Source: Verrucomicrobiota bacterium (GTDB taxonomy: Bacteria; Verrucomicrobiota; Verrucomicrobiia; JABWAM01). Taken from it: a stretch of 53,869 nt of DNA. A program made the translations under genes and the position numbers. The stretch spans positions 1-53,869 of the forward strand of contig JACQHZ010000387.1 of the NCBI GenBank assembly GCA_016198745.1, written 5' to 3'. Positions 1 to 9,400 of this stretch are shown piece after piece (positions within the stretch are counted from its first letter, which is position 1; each line of letters begins with the position of its first letter). The notes under the pieces were generated by a model. It ran no database searches and was not told where the DNA came from. It saw only the letters and a program-made list of their open reading frames with translations.

Positions 1-24
1 CCCTCTGGGTGGCCAATTCCCCTC

Positions 25-98
25 TGGAAAATTGGCGGGACGCCAATTTAAAGCACGCGGGACGCGTGCGCTCCCCATCCCTTTATCCCATTCCTATG
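25..98. repeat. Dispersed inverted-repeat element, copy 1
   Basis: This roughly 75-base stretch reappears, inverted and nearly identical, at 35496-35570. Both copies carry a GGCGGGACGCC motif, an AAAGCACGCGGGACGC block and a CTCCCCATCC-type tail. The present copy lies just downstream of the histidine kinase stop. It holds no gene and looks like a member of a non-coding dispersed repeat family. Confidence 0.75.
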
Positions 99-117
99 GA
101 ATGCTTGTGAATCCGTT

Positions 118-2793
118 TCATGAATCAGATTGGGCAAAATTGGGTGCGTTGATGAATTTCTGCAAGAAGTCGTTGAGTTCTTTGAACGCTGCCTCCGCAC
201 GCGCCATCGCGGGATCTGCTAGCAGCAATTGTTTTTCGTTTCCGATGTTTTCCAACTCGCGAAGCGGCGCGACCATGATGACCATTCCACACATGGCGCT
301 TGAGCCAGCCGCCTTGTGCGCCAGGTTCGCAATTCCCTTTGCATCCCCCGATTGAATTGCGGAACGAAGCTCTTTGAGAAGACCTTCCGTATGCCGCAGG
401 TAATGCTGAATCAGGCTTTTCATTCTCTCTTTGGTGCCGCCCGATGCTTCATTCAGAATTTCCATATCCACATGGGACGAAGGCGGAACTTGATTTTCAG
501 CAGTCGTCCCGCCTTCATTGCCGGCAAGAGTGTCCGGCAACCAGCGTTTCATTGCCTTTTGCAATTCCGCTTCCCTCACCGGTTTGCTCAAGTAGTCGTC
601 CATGCCCGCCGCCAGGCACTTTTCGCGGTCGCCCGACATCGCATGCGCCGTCAAGGCGATTATGGGCATATGCCTGGTTTTCCCTTCGCGGCGGCGAATT
701 TCCCGAGCCACATCGTAACCGCTCATTTCGGGCATCTGACAATCCATGAAGACCAGCGAATAGTTTTTTCCAGCAAGCATTTCAAGCGATTCCCTGCCAC
801 TGCTTGCTATTTCCAGCGTGCAACCTGTTTTTTGGATCTGAAGGGACAACACCTCCTGATTGATTTCATTGTCTTCAACCAGGAGAACGTGGGCTTGAAA
901 TCTCGCCGTCCCGGCACGGGATACGCCGCTTGCGGTTGCGCCCTGAGCGGAAAGGGATTCCTCCCGCTCTTTGAGAGGGGTGTTGATGGCAGTGACCAAG
1001 CAATCGAACAAACGCGATGACGTCACCGGCTTGATCAGCCATGCCGCGATCCGCAACCGCCGCACTTCTTCGGCATTCGCGCGTTGGCCAAAGGAGGAGA
1101 GAATCACCAAGCGCGTTGGGGCAATGAGCGGATCGGCGCGAATCACTCTTGCGAGATCAAGACCGCTCATCTCAGGCATTTGCACATCGAGAATGGCAAT
1201 ATCATAAGGATCGCGCGCGGCGGCTTCCCGTCGGAGAATTTCCAGGCCCTCCGCTGCGCTGGCCGCCGTCCCGTTGCGCATTCGCCAGGAGGTGATAAAG
1301 TGATGAACAATTTTTCGATTGGTGGCGTTGTCATCCACAACCAGCACGCGCAAACCGGTCAGTTTGCTCTCAACCGTTGAGATGGTTGCGGAATCCCTGG
1401 ACTGTTTCTCGAAGGAAATCATGAACGAAAACGTGGACCCCTTGCTGGGAGCGCTTTGAATTGCCATTTGGCCGCCCATCATTTCGATCAAGCTTCGCGA
1501 AATAGCCAGCCCCAAACCCGTACCGCCATGCTTGCGGGTTGTGGATGCGTCGCCTTGCATGAAAGGTTGGGAAAGGCGCTCCAACACTTCGGGAGCGATC
1601 CCCGGTCCTGTATCTTTCACCTCGAAACGAATCGTCGCACGGTCGGGAGCATCGGTTTCGGGCCGGATTTTCAAGATCACCTCGCCATTTTCGGTAAACT
1701 TGATTGCATTGTTCAACAAGTTGGTCAACACCTGTCGGATGCGGGTGGGATCGCCGCGCAGCGCGCGGGGCGTCTCGGGTTCCATCCATAAGAGCAATTC
1801 AATCTTTTTCTGCCTGGCCTGCTCGATGAAAAGCTCCACCGCGCCTTCCGCCACTGTATTCAGATTGAAGTCAACCTTTTCAAATTCCAACATGCCGGCC
1901 TCGATTTTCGAAAAATCAAGGATGTCGTTGATGACGGTCAGGAGCGTATCGCCGCTCGTTCGAATGACCTCCACGAAGTGTCGTTGTTCTGCTGTCAAAT
2001 GCGTGTCGGAAAGGAGACCGGTCATGCCGATCACTCCGTTCATGGGTGTGCGGATTTCGTGGCTCATGTTCGCAAGGAACTCCGACTTCAGTTTTGTGGA
2101 TTCCTGCGCGGCGTCATGGGCCTTGGCCAGTTCGATCTCCATTCGTTCGCGTTTGCCGATCTCGGTAAAAAAGAAACCGGCTGCAATCAACACAATGACA
2201 CACGCGATGGCGCTTCCTCCCACAATGGTCCATTCGGTTTTGCGCAACACGTCGTTGCTTGCAACAAATCGTTCTTTGAGCAGATGATTTTCCTCCGCCT
2301 CAATTTTATCAACGAGCGCACGGATATTCTCTCTCATTTTGGAGCCCATTCCGGTCGTGATCATGTCCAACGCCGCCGCCTGTCCTTTGGTCTTCTTGAT
2401 CTCAATGGTTCTTTTCACAAAGTCCGTTCGCTGATCTGTCAGTCGTTCGAGATCAAGCAGGCGCTGTCGTTGGGCAGGATCATCGCGAACGAGATTCTTA
2501 AGCTCCTTCAAGGCTTCATCACAAGCATTGTTGCCACGGTTGTACATCTCAACGTACATCTCATTACCGGTCAGCAAGAAGCTGCGTTGGCCGATCTCAA
2601 CGTTCACCATGTTGCGCATAAACTCCTTGGAGGCTCCAAGAACATCCTTGGCATGGTGCACCCATGTTTGACTGTCCTGAAAATCACGGATGCTTTGAAA
2701 AGATGCCGCAGTGACGATGAGCAACATGATCAGTCCGCTACTCCCTCCCACCCACGCAATGGCACGCAGTCTCTTTGTCCTTGTCGTGTTCAT
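118..2793 (-). CDS. Hybrid sensor histidine kinase (CHASE3-HisKA-HATPase-REC-REC-Hpt)
   Basis: An 891-residue membrane-bound multistep phosphorelay kinase. An N-terminal membrane segment (about 12-32) and a second (about 188-210) bracket a helical extracytoplasmic domain of CHASE3 type. The HisKA box MSHEIRTPMNG has the phospho-accepting His at 245. The ATPase domain shows the N box around Asn361, DTGPGI at 394-399 and GTGLGLA at 424-430. Two receiver domains follow, with phospho-Asp at about 536 (LDVQMPEMSG) and 684 (MDCQMPEMSG), then a C-terminal Hpt domain with His826 in AHKAAGSS. There is no clear HAMP domain; a short coiled segment links TM2 to HisKA. The gene starts 36 bases downstream of the C45 gene on the same strand and is probably cotranscribed. 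No DNA-binding output partner lies beside it, so its target is unknown. Architecture is certain; the signal sensed is not. Confidence 0.95.
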   Translation of the reverse strand: MNTTRTKRLRAIAWVGGSSGLIMLLIVTAASFQSIRDFQDSQTWVHHAKDVLGASKEFMRNMVNVEIGQRSFLLTGNEMYVEMYNRGNNACDEALKELKNLVRDDPAQRQRLLDLERLTDQRTDFVKRTIEIKKTKGQAAALDMITTGMGSKMRENIRALVDKIEAEENHLLKERFVASNDVLRKTEWTIVGGSAIACVIVLIAAGFFFTEIGKRERMEIELAKAHDAAQESTKLKSEFLANMSHEIRTPMNGVIGMTGLLSDTHLTAEQRHFVEVIRTSGDTLLTVINDILDFSKIEAGMLEFEKVDFNLNTVAEGAVELFIEQARQKKIELLLWMEPETPRALRGDPTRIRQVLTNLLNNAIKFTENGEVILKIRPETDAPDRATIRFEVKDTGPGIAPEVLERLSQPFMQGDASTTRKHGGTGLGLAISRSLIEMMGGQMAIQSAPSKGSTFSFMISFEKQSRDSATISTVESKLTGLRVLVVDDNATNRKIVHHFITSWRMRNGTAASAAEGLEILRREAAARDPYDIAILDVQMPEMSGLDLARVIRADPLIAPTRLVILSSFGQRANAEEVRRLRIAAWLIKPVTSSRLFDCLVTAINTPLKEREESLSAQGATASGVSRAGTARFQAHVLLVEDNEINQEVLSLQIQKTGCTLEIASSGRESLEMLAGKNYSLVFMDCQMPEMSGYDVAREIRRREGKTRHMPIIALTAHAMSGDREKCLAAGMDDYLSKPVREAELQKAMKRWLPDTLAGNEGGTTAENQVPPSSHVDMEILNEASGGTKERMKSLIQHYLRHTEGLLKELRSAIQSGDAKGIANLAHKAAGSSAMCGMVIMVAPLRELENIGNEKQLLLADPAMARAEAAFKELNDFLQKFINAPNFAQSDS

Positions 2794-2829
2794 GATTTTT
2801 CTGGGAACGCCTCGAATACTCGATGCCGG

Positions 2830-3855
2830 CTACAGCGCAAACATCCGCCACGGATCGCGATCGGGGTGGGAGAAACAAAACCCGGCCTTGCTGCCGGACG
2901 AATAAAAGATCGCGGCGAATTCGGTCTCGTACTTGAGCGGGTCGCTGTCGCCGTAACGGCTGACGGCTCCGGGCGGATCGGTGTGCGCGAGCGTCTGACG
3001 CAGCAAGGCAACGGTTGGCTCGCGCCCGCGCGTGAGACGCTCCATGGCGGCAAAGCGGTCGGTGGACTCGGCGAGCACGGGCGGGTTGTTGATGCGATAA
3101 GCAGACATTTCGGTGGTGCATGAAAAATTGGCGCAGAAGATCGGTTCGCCCTTGCTCCAACGCACGCCTTGCACGCTGCCCGCTTTTTCCACAATCGCCG
3201 CCGCACCCGCGCGGTCCACGAGGGGAATGTTCGCGCCCCATCGCGGCACGGTGAGAGTCTGCAACAACGCGACCGCCTCCCGGACGGTCGCGGCGCGGGA
3301 GAGCGCATGACGATTCACGACGTGCGGCGACAGGGCCTCCGCCGGCGCGGGCACATCCGCCGCGCAACTCGATCCGCCGATGGCCAGCCCTGCTTCATTG
3401 ACGCCGCCGCCGCACCAAACCGTGCCGGGAAAAGATGAACCAAGGAACGCCATGCCGCCTGCAGGTCGGAAGACGCGTACGCCCGAATGATGTCCCTCGT
3501 GGACGGGCAGGTCATTCGTCTTGGCAAGCAGCGGCCCGTCGGGCGTGCGCGGAAAGATGATGTTGGTGCAACCCTCCTTCGGCTCGCGCAGCACAGCGTA
3601 GAAGTTCATCAGGTAAATCCAGCGAAACGGGACGCCCGATCCGTCGGCGATGCCCTGGACCTCCTCAATCAATTCGGGGCAGTGTCGTTCCGTGCAACGG
3701 AGGTGTTGTTCGCGGGCGCGTTGGAACTTCGCTTCGTCCCAGTGGCGGAATCCCTTCGTCAGATAATCGAGCATCGAGCCGATCTGCAGCGCCGTGGCCC
3801 GTCCGAACTGGACGCCCATTTCATAGTGCGAACCGCTGGTTTCAACGTAAAACAT
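2830..3855 (-). CDS. C45-family (acyl-CoA:6-aminopenicillanate acyltransferase-like) Ntn hydrolase
   Basis: A 341-residue protein of the peptidase C45/acyltransferase family, whose members self-cleave to expose an N-terminal Cys that hydrolyses or transfers acyl groups on amides. The likely nucleophile is Cys96 in EGCTN, followed by the conserved strand-turn AKTND (111-115), the place of the usual GQNWD motif. The N-terminal part (YEMGVQFGRA) is typical of the family. The ATG at 3855 is chosen because AAAGGAG lies just upstream; an upstream in-frame start lacks this. That ribosome site overlaps the stop codon of a 28-residue remnant of a glycosidase gene at 3867, which shows the gene was once the downstream partner of a GH42-like enzyme. 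A paralogue lies at 13007-14086 and a 44-codon 5' fragment at 14131-14265. The substrate is unknown. No signal peptide is seen, so it is probably cytoplasmic. Confidence 0.85.
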   Translation of the reverse strand: MFYVETSGSHYEMGVQFGRATALQIGSMLDYLTKGFRHWDEAKFQRAREQHLRCTERHCPELIEEVQGIADGSGVPFRWIYLMNFYAVLREPKEGCTNIIFPRTPDGPLLAKTNDLPVHEGHHSGVRVFRPAGGMAFLGSSFPGTVWCGGGVNEAGLAIGGSSCAADVPAPAEALSPHVVNRHALSRAATVREAVALLQTLTVPRWGANIPLVDRAGAAAIVEKAGSVQGVRWSKGEPIFCANFSCTTEMSAYRINNPPVLAESTDRFAAMERLTRGREPTVALLRQTLAHTDPPGAVSRYGDSDPLKYETEFAAIFYSSGSKAGFCFSHPDRDPWRMFAL

Positions 3856-3866
3856 GGTTTTCTCCT

Positions 3867-3953
3867 TTAATCCGTCTCGAACCAAAACGCCAGCACCGCG
3901 GTATCATGGCTGATCTGCACTTGAATCCTGGCCTCGCGCGAGTTGTTTTGGAA
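3867..3953 (-). pseudogene. C-terminal remnant of a GH42-like glycosidase
   Basis: Twenty-eight codons and a stop that match the C-terminal end of the glycosidase at 14844-16910 almost residue for residue (FQNNS, EARIQVQI, HDTA, LAFWFE). This copy ends FETD-stop, whereas the full gene ends FEMDMV-stop. The match stops abruptly at 3953. Its stop codon is 11 bases from the C45 start, so this preserves the original glycosidase-C45 junction. It is the left member of a direct repeat whose other copy is split at 14142-14275 and 14856-14935. Confidence 0.9.
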
Positions 3954-4050
3954 CGTGCTCCACGGCAATGTGGCGTCCATCAGCCAGATGAAAGATAAAA
4001 GGCCGAAACGGCTGTGCGACATATAAATTGTGAACCTCTTGAATGGTCAT
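3954..4050 (-). pseudogene. 5' fragment of a small conserved protein (QPFRPF...LADGR type)
   Basis: Starting at the ATG at 4050 the sequence reads MTIQEVHNLYVAQPFRPF and then FHLADGRHIAVEHV before running into the glycosidase remnant at 3953. The pattern resembles the start of a short uncharacterised protein common in Planctomycetes and Verrucomicrobia (recalled, not searched). The remaining part is missing. The break marks the left end of the DNA inserted between the two copies of the glycosidase-C45 junction. Confidence 0.55.
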
Positions 4051-4243
4051 TCCGGGAAACTTACCGTCCGATTGGAAATTTGGCAAGTCCTGAGCCTGTC
4101 GAAGCGGCCTTGAGAGATCGAGCCGAACCAACCTCTGCAGGCGACGCTTTGCCGCGCTACCTGCGTCGTTCTTTTTTCCTATCAGAAGTTGTAATCCAGA
4201 TTGACAACCTGGGGCGGAAGCCGCATCCTCGAGTTTCCATCGC

Positions 4244-5332
4244 ATGGACATTCCGCAACGCTCATCCCTGGTCCCTCAACTGGTGGAAATCCTCCGTCGT
4301 GCTCTGCGGGCCGGCAAGTGGACGGAACAGCTCCCGGGCGAGCACAACCTGTGCAATCAACTGCAGGTCAGTCGCCCGATCCTTCGCAAAGCCCTGGCGA
4401 TCCTCGCCCAGGAGAGGCATCTTCGCGCCGAACATGGCTCCGGCTGGAAAATCCTCACGGTTCCGCGCTTGCGCGGCGAACCGGTCAGCCCCCCCCGCAT
4501 CATCATCCTCTGCTTTGTGCCGCCTGATGAGATCTCCCACTTCAACCTTTTCGTCCTGGATCGCCTTCAGGACCGCCTGCATCAGGCGGGCTGCCAGGTC
4601 GAAATTCATGCCGGCTCCCAGTACGCCTCACAGAACCATCGCCGTTCCCTGCAGAAATTGCTGAACGAAGCGCGCGCAAGCCACTGGCTTCTTGTCGGTC
4701 CACCCCTGGAAGTTCAACAGTGGTTCCTCGATCGCAAACTTCTGGTCTTCATCACCCTCACTTCCTATCAGAGCATATCTCTGCCGTCCCTCCGCATGAA
4801 CGAACACGCCATTTACCACCACGCCGTGGGCATGCTCGTGGCAAAAGGGCATCGGCGAATCGCGTGGCTGGCCCCCCGACGGCTGAGCGAAGGCAAGGAG
4901 GACCTCACCCGGGGATTCTGGGAAGGAGTCGAACTTTTCCGAAAAAAGCCGGGCATTTCCGCCCGCGTCACCTTGCATTCCGGCACGGTTGCCAGCATCC
5001 GAGCAAGTCTGGATTCCCTCTTCAAATCTCCATCTCCCCCAACCGGCCTTCTCGTCTCCCGCCCGAACCACGTCATGGCAGCCGTCACCCACCTGATCTA
5101 TCGCGACATCCGCGTTCCCCGGGACGTCTCGGTTGTATGCATCGGGTATGAACCCTTTCTTGAAAACATGACACCCTCCATCGCGCACTACGCCATTGAT
5201 CGCCAGGCCTACGCGCGCAAGCTTTGCCGCATGGTTCTCCAATGGGTGGCGACGGGGCGCGGGTCCTTGGAGGGGGGGAGCGTAACGGCTCATTTTCACG
5301 AGGGAGAGAGCCTGGGACGGCGAAATTTGTAA
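4244..5332 (+). CDS. GntR-type winged helix / LacI-type sugar-binding transcriptional regulator
   Basis: A 362-residue hybrid regulator. Residues about 8-70 form a GntR winged helix (QLPGEHNLCNQLQVSR, LRKALAILAQE, HGSGW). From about 84 the protein is a periplasmic-binding-protein fold of LacI type, with the familiar AVTHLIYRD and VPRDVSVVCIGYE segments near 275-305. Such hybrids are common in Lentisphaerota and Verrucomicrobiota beside glycan genes and are presumed to bind sugars as inducers. It stands 204 bases upstream of the pseudopilin at 5537 in the same direction, followed by secreted glycan-active proteins, so it is the probable regulator of 5537-14086. No clear Shine-Dalgarno precedes the ATG. 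Confidence 0.88.
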   Translation: MDIPQRSSLVPQLVEILRRALRAGKWTEQLPGEHNLCNQLQVSRPILRKALAILAQERHLRAEHGSGWKILTVPRLRGEPVSPPRIIILCFVPPDEISHFNLFVLDRLQDRLHQAGCQVEIHAGSQYASQNHRRSLQKLLNEARASHWLLVGPPLEVQQWFLDRKLLVFITLTSYQSISLPSLRMNEHAIYHHAVGMLVAKGHRRIAWLAPRRLSEGKEDLTRGFWEGVELFRKKPGISARVTLHSGTVASIRASLDSLFKSPSPPTGLLVSRPNHVMAAVTHLIYRDIRVPRDVSVVCIGYEPFLENMTPSIAHYAIDRQAYARKLCRMVLQWVATGRGSLEGGSVTAHFHEGESLGRRNL

Positions 5333-5333
5333 A

Positions 5334-5351
5334 GTCAATTGACAACTGGTA
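5334..5351 (+). promoter_or_regulatory. Possible operator/-35 region of the 5537 operon
   Basis: A perfect 10-base palindrome, GTCAATTGAC, sits directly after the regulator stop and overlaps TTGACA. The words ATTGACAAC and TGG recur at 4198-4212, just before the regulator gene itself. Two similar sites in front of a regulator and its presumed target operon would suit autoregulation. No convincing -10 box is visible, so this is tentative. Confidence 0.25.
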
Positions 5352-5416
5352 TTCCCTTTCCTTCAACGTCTTGTGATGCGAAATTACGAAGGCGGAAGGA
5401 ATCAAGGTGGAAAGAG

Positions 5417-5520
5417 GCATGGTTCAAAGTTCAACGGTTCAGCGGTTCATCCCACCAAGGCGGGAAACTCAGGCTGAAAACTGCCAACCGTTGAACCGTG
5501 AACTTGGAACCGTTGAACCA
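5417..5520. repeat. Palindromic GAACCGTTGAACC element
   Basis: The left arm (TTCAACGGTTCAGCGGTT) and the right arm (CCGTTGAACCGTGAAC, GGAACCGTTGAACC) are imperfect inverted repeats of about 30 bases around a core of about 45 bases. The same words recur at 12817-13005 and in the element at 14276-14847. It lies between the regulator and the pseudopilin gene and may form a large hairpin in the leader transcript. Confidence 0.7.
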
Positions 5521-5536
5521 TGTCGAAAGACATCGC

Positions 5537-6310
5537 ATGCAAACCTCAGGCATCCAGAATCGTCAGGGTTTTACCCTTATCGAACTATTGGTCGTGGTGG
5601 CCATCATCAGCATCTTGGCCGCTCTGTTGTTGCCGGGACTCAAGAACGCCCGCGAACAGGCGCGTTCGATCAAATGTCTTGCCAATCTAAAGCAGATGGG
5701 GACGGCCGCCTTCCTGTACGCCGATGACAACAATGGCAAAACCATCGGGTTGGGAGGCGTCTGGTGGACCGCAGGACAGGACGGCGTGATCGTCGCGCCT
5801 GGTTCCAGACCGGCAAAATGGCTGGACCTTCTCTTTCCTTACGTCGGCAACAAGATCGAAGTCATGGAATGTCCGTCTTCGCAGGTTCTCCGCAGCACCC
5901 AGATGCCTGGCTATCCTCCCCGCAAATACGCAGTGGGCTATCTGATGAATATCCAAGCAGGAGGATATCCCGGCGGAAACGGTTACCCTCTCACCGTCAT
6001 CAATCGTCCGGAAGAGAAAGTCTGGTTTGCGGATAGTGCGTGGGGAGGAGTGGGGCAAGCGACAACCCTCTACGGTCCCTGGCAGGACGCTTGGGCGCCG
6101 GTTTCCTGCTTCTGGGAAGGGAACGCAAGCCAGATTCGACCCATCTCCAAGCGTCACCGTGGCGGAAGCAATCTGCTATTCTTCGACGGGCATGCGGCCT
6201 GGATGCTCTATTCCCAGGTGATGCCGATAGGCAATCAGTGGGACCCGCTTTATAACAAGCATTGGGATCCGGATGAAGACTACAACATCGAGACTCCCGC
6301 CAGCCCGTAG
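5537..6310 (+). CDS. Pseudopilin-like protein with prepilin signal and H-X9-DG motif
   Basis: A 257-residue type IV pilin-like protein. The start at 5537 gives a short leader ending QNRQG, then the methylated-Phe motif FTLIELLVV with Glu at +5; prepilin peptidase should cut between Gly11 and Phe12. A hydrophobic helix follows, then [20 protein letters not shown], a block typical of this family. The C-terminal part contains [13 protein letters not shown], matching H-X9-DG. An in-frame ATG 39 bases upstream falls in the preceding palindromic repeat and is less likely. It is the first gene after the regulator and leads into the glycan-active genes, as do the pilin genes at 32444, 46544 and 49333. 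Its exact role is not established. Confidence 0.9.
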   Translation: MQTSGIQNRQGFTLIELLVVVAIISILAALLLPGLKNAREQARSIKCLANLKQMGTAAFLYADDNNGKTIGLGGVWWTAGQDGVIVAPGSRPAKWLDLLFPYVGNKIEVMECPSSQVLRSTQMPGYPPRKYAVGYLMNIQAGGYPGGNGYPLTVINRPEEKVWFADSAWGGVGQATTLYGPWQDAWAPVSCFWEGNASQIRPISKRHRGGSNLLFFDGHAAWMLYSQVMPIGNQWDPLYNKHWDPDEDYNIETPASP

Positions 6311-6457
6311 CTTGAATCGGTTGGCGCTCATCGCGTCTTTCGCATCGCTCCGATCACTTCTTCAATTGGATTAATTTCCGCCCTTTTTTGCGAGTCGCCC
6401 GGATGGAGGGCGACTTGCGGCGGCGTTCTCCGAATCAGCGTGAATCACTCTTTTTCC

Positions 6458-9400
6458 ATGAACATCGGTTTGACCCATGCGATGATCGCGTTCCTGATCA
6501 CGGTCGCGGGTTGGTCAACAGCGATGGGAGCGTCCCAACCCCTGCTCCAGGAGCAGTCGTTCCTGCAACCCACCATGTCCGAGAGCGGACTGGCGCTTTG
6601 GGATGCCGCCAGCCGTGTCGAGGTGTTCGCCGACCGGCAGGTGTACTTTGCCGATGACGTGGACGGACAATTCCTTGTCGCCTTTCTCGGCAAAGTCAAA
6701 ACCGAGGACGCGGACAATCGGACCATTCAACTGGAATTGAAGGACGCAAAGTCCGGAAAGCCGCTCGAAACCAAGAGGGTGACTCCGGTGCTTGGACCGA
6801 AGCTGCCTGTGATTATCCCGACCATGGAGTTGAAGCCCGGTCAGTATGAATTGACCGCGACGCTCAAAGACGAGCTTGGCAACATCGTTGCACAGGCTTC
6901 GAGAAAGTTCGAGCGATCCACGCAAACAGTAAAAGGATCGAAGTTCCCGTCGAAAGGCATTCCGATCTTCGCCCACGCGCAGTCGCATGTTCCCGATGGC
7001 GAATGGCCGATTACAACAGGCGTGCCGATGCCGAAGGGGGCGCTCAAAAATATCGATGGCCTCGCGTTGCTTGAAAACGGCAATCCCGTGCCGTCGCAGT
7101 TCATCGTGCGCGCCACATGGTCGCCGAATGGTTGGGTCAAATGGGTGGGCGTTGATTTCATTGCGCGCTACGACAAGGGCAATCGCCCTTCCCATGGCGA
7201 TTCTGCCCTCAAACCGCGCGAGTATCGGCTGGTGAAAACCGTTGCTGCAGACGCCGCCAAGGGCGTGATAAATCACGCCCCTACGATTTTGGTCGGGGAA
7301 AGTCCGGACAAGATTGTCGTCAACACGGGCGTCATTCGGTTCGAGATCAACCCCAAACAATTCGCAGGCATCGAGAAGGCATGGATCGGCAACGATCTGA
7401 TCGTTGACGGTCTCGGCGGTTCCTTCGTGGTGGACGACAAGGGCAATCGCTTCGATTCAGCCTACAGCAAGGAGGCGCATGTGGTCGTGGAGGAAAACGG
7501 ACCTGTTCAGACCACCATCGCGGCAAAGGGTTGGTACTGCCTGCCCCGCCCTGGCGGTGGCAACGAAGCGGGCGAGCCGCTTTGCAAGTTCGTGATTCGA
7601 TTCAAGGCTTACGCGGGACAACCCTTCGTCAGCGTCTCGCACTTCACGATCAACACGATCCCCGACCAGTATGTGACCACAAAACTTGCCGATGTCGGTT
7701 TCGAGGTGGTTCCCAGCGGACGCGTTGACAAGTGGCACTTTGGTTTTGACGGGAAAAGCCAGGAGGGCGCCGCCGTCAGCAAACCCACTTCGATCTTTCT
7801 GCATCAGGATCGCGGCGACCATTTTCGGTTGATGGCCGACGACACGAAGCTCGCGGAGGGCAAACGCTCGGACGGTTGGATGACAGCGCAAGCAACCAAC
7901 GGCTCGATCACCTACTTCCTGCGCGACGTTTACCAGAAGTTTCCGAAGGAACTGGAACTCGATCTCTCACCCGACGCGGGACGCTCGAAGCTGGTGGCGC
8001 ATTTCTGGCCCAAGCACGGGCATAAGGCGTTTACCGAAGAGGAAGAACTCGCGCGCGATCAGATCTATAAAGTCCGCTACGCGCATCAAGGCAAGCTGCT
8101 GAACTTTCTGATTCCCGACAACTATCACAAGCGACTGGAACAATTCAACAGGGAGGAACCTTGGGCGGGCGACCATGAATTGATGATCGTGGATGCGGCG
8201 AAAAACCTTTCGCAGATGCAGGCTGCCTCCGGGCAGGGAACCGTCATCAGCAGCGATCTCATCATCCGCTTTGACGCCAAACCACGGGCGTCGGACGCGT
8301 TGCGCGCGCAGGCGGGTCTCATTCAACAATCACCGCATGCGTTGCCGGACCCGAAGTGGAGTTGTGCCACCGATGTTTTGGGGCCGGTCGCTCCGCGTGA
8401 TCCTGAGAAATTCGGTTCCGCGGAAAAGTTGTTGGATACGGCTTACTCGTTCTACCGCCGCGCCATCATCGAGGCAGGCGACGAATACGGCTTATGGATT
8501 TACGGCGGCGTGCATAGCAGTTGGGAGTCGAACAAAAACCAGGCCCAACTCACGCGCGTCTGGCAATCAAGCCATTATCAAAACGTCTTTCAAGCCTGGC
8601 TGCTCTATTTCCGCAGCGGGTTGCCGGAGCATTTCGAGTGGGCGCGGATGCATTCCAGCCAGTATCTTGACGTTGGCGTGTGCAACTATCTCGCCTACCC
8701 GAAAGGTGCGCACAGCTACTCGCACATCGGCGACATCGGCGGCGGCATCAACCATTGCAAAGGTTTCATGCCGTGGACAGGCCGCTCGGGCGTCTGGGGT
8801 CACTGGATTGATATTGAAAATTACTTTATCCGCTACTATCTGACGGGCGACCGCCGCGGTCTCGACATGGCGGAGACATGGATTCAGAACCACTACAAGA
8901 TGCGATCGTCGAATGCATTGAACCTGCCCACGTCGGGCGACGGCTACCAGGACCCGAAGAAGCTCGCTGAGATCAGCGTCTATCTCAAGGCGCATCCCGA
9001 TTTGAAGAAAGAACAGTATCCACCGTGGATCCGTGACGAACAGGCCAAGCCGCCACAATTCAACCCGCGCGAGGTGTTTGTCCCGCTTGGCGAGATGACG
9101 CAGTATTACCAGGCCACGTGGAATCCGCAGGCGCTGATATATCTCAACGATCTGGCGGAATATCTCAACCCGCCATTCGAGCGCACGAACAGCCCCAGCC
9201 TGTCCGCGTTCGGCAAACACTGGCAGGATTGGTATTATGACCTCACGCGTGACCCGCGCGTGATCAACCGTATCAAGGAACACCTTGAATCCGAGCGCCG
9301 CAAGAATCGGCACCGGGGTTACGACAGCTTCGCTGCGTTCCTGTACCACACCACCGGCGACACGACGTTTCTCAAGGCCGCCATTTCGGGTGTCTATAGC

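Noticed and set aside
1978-3123. A 381-codon plus-strand open frame across the histidine kinase and C45 genes
   Set aside because: It crosses the boundary of two well-supported minus-strand genes and has shadow-like composition.
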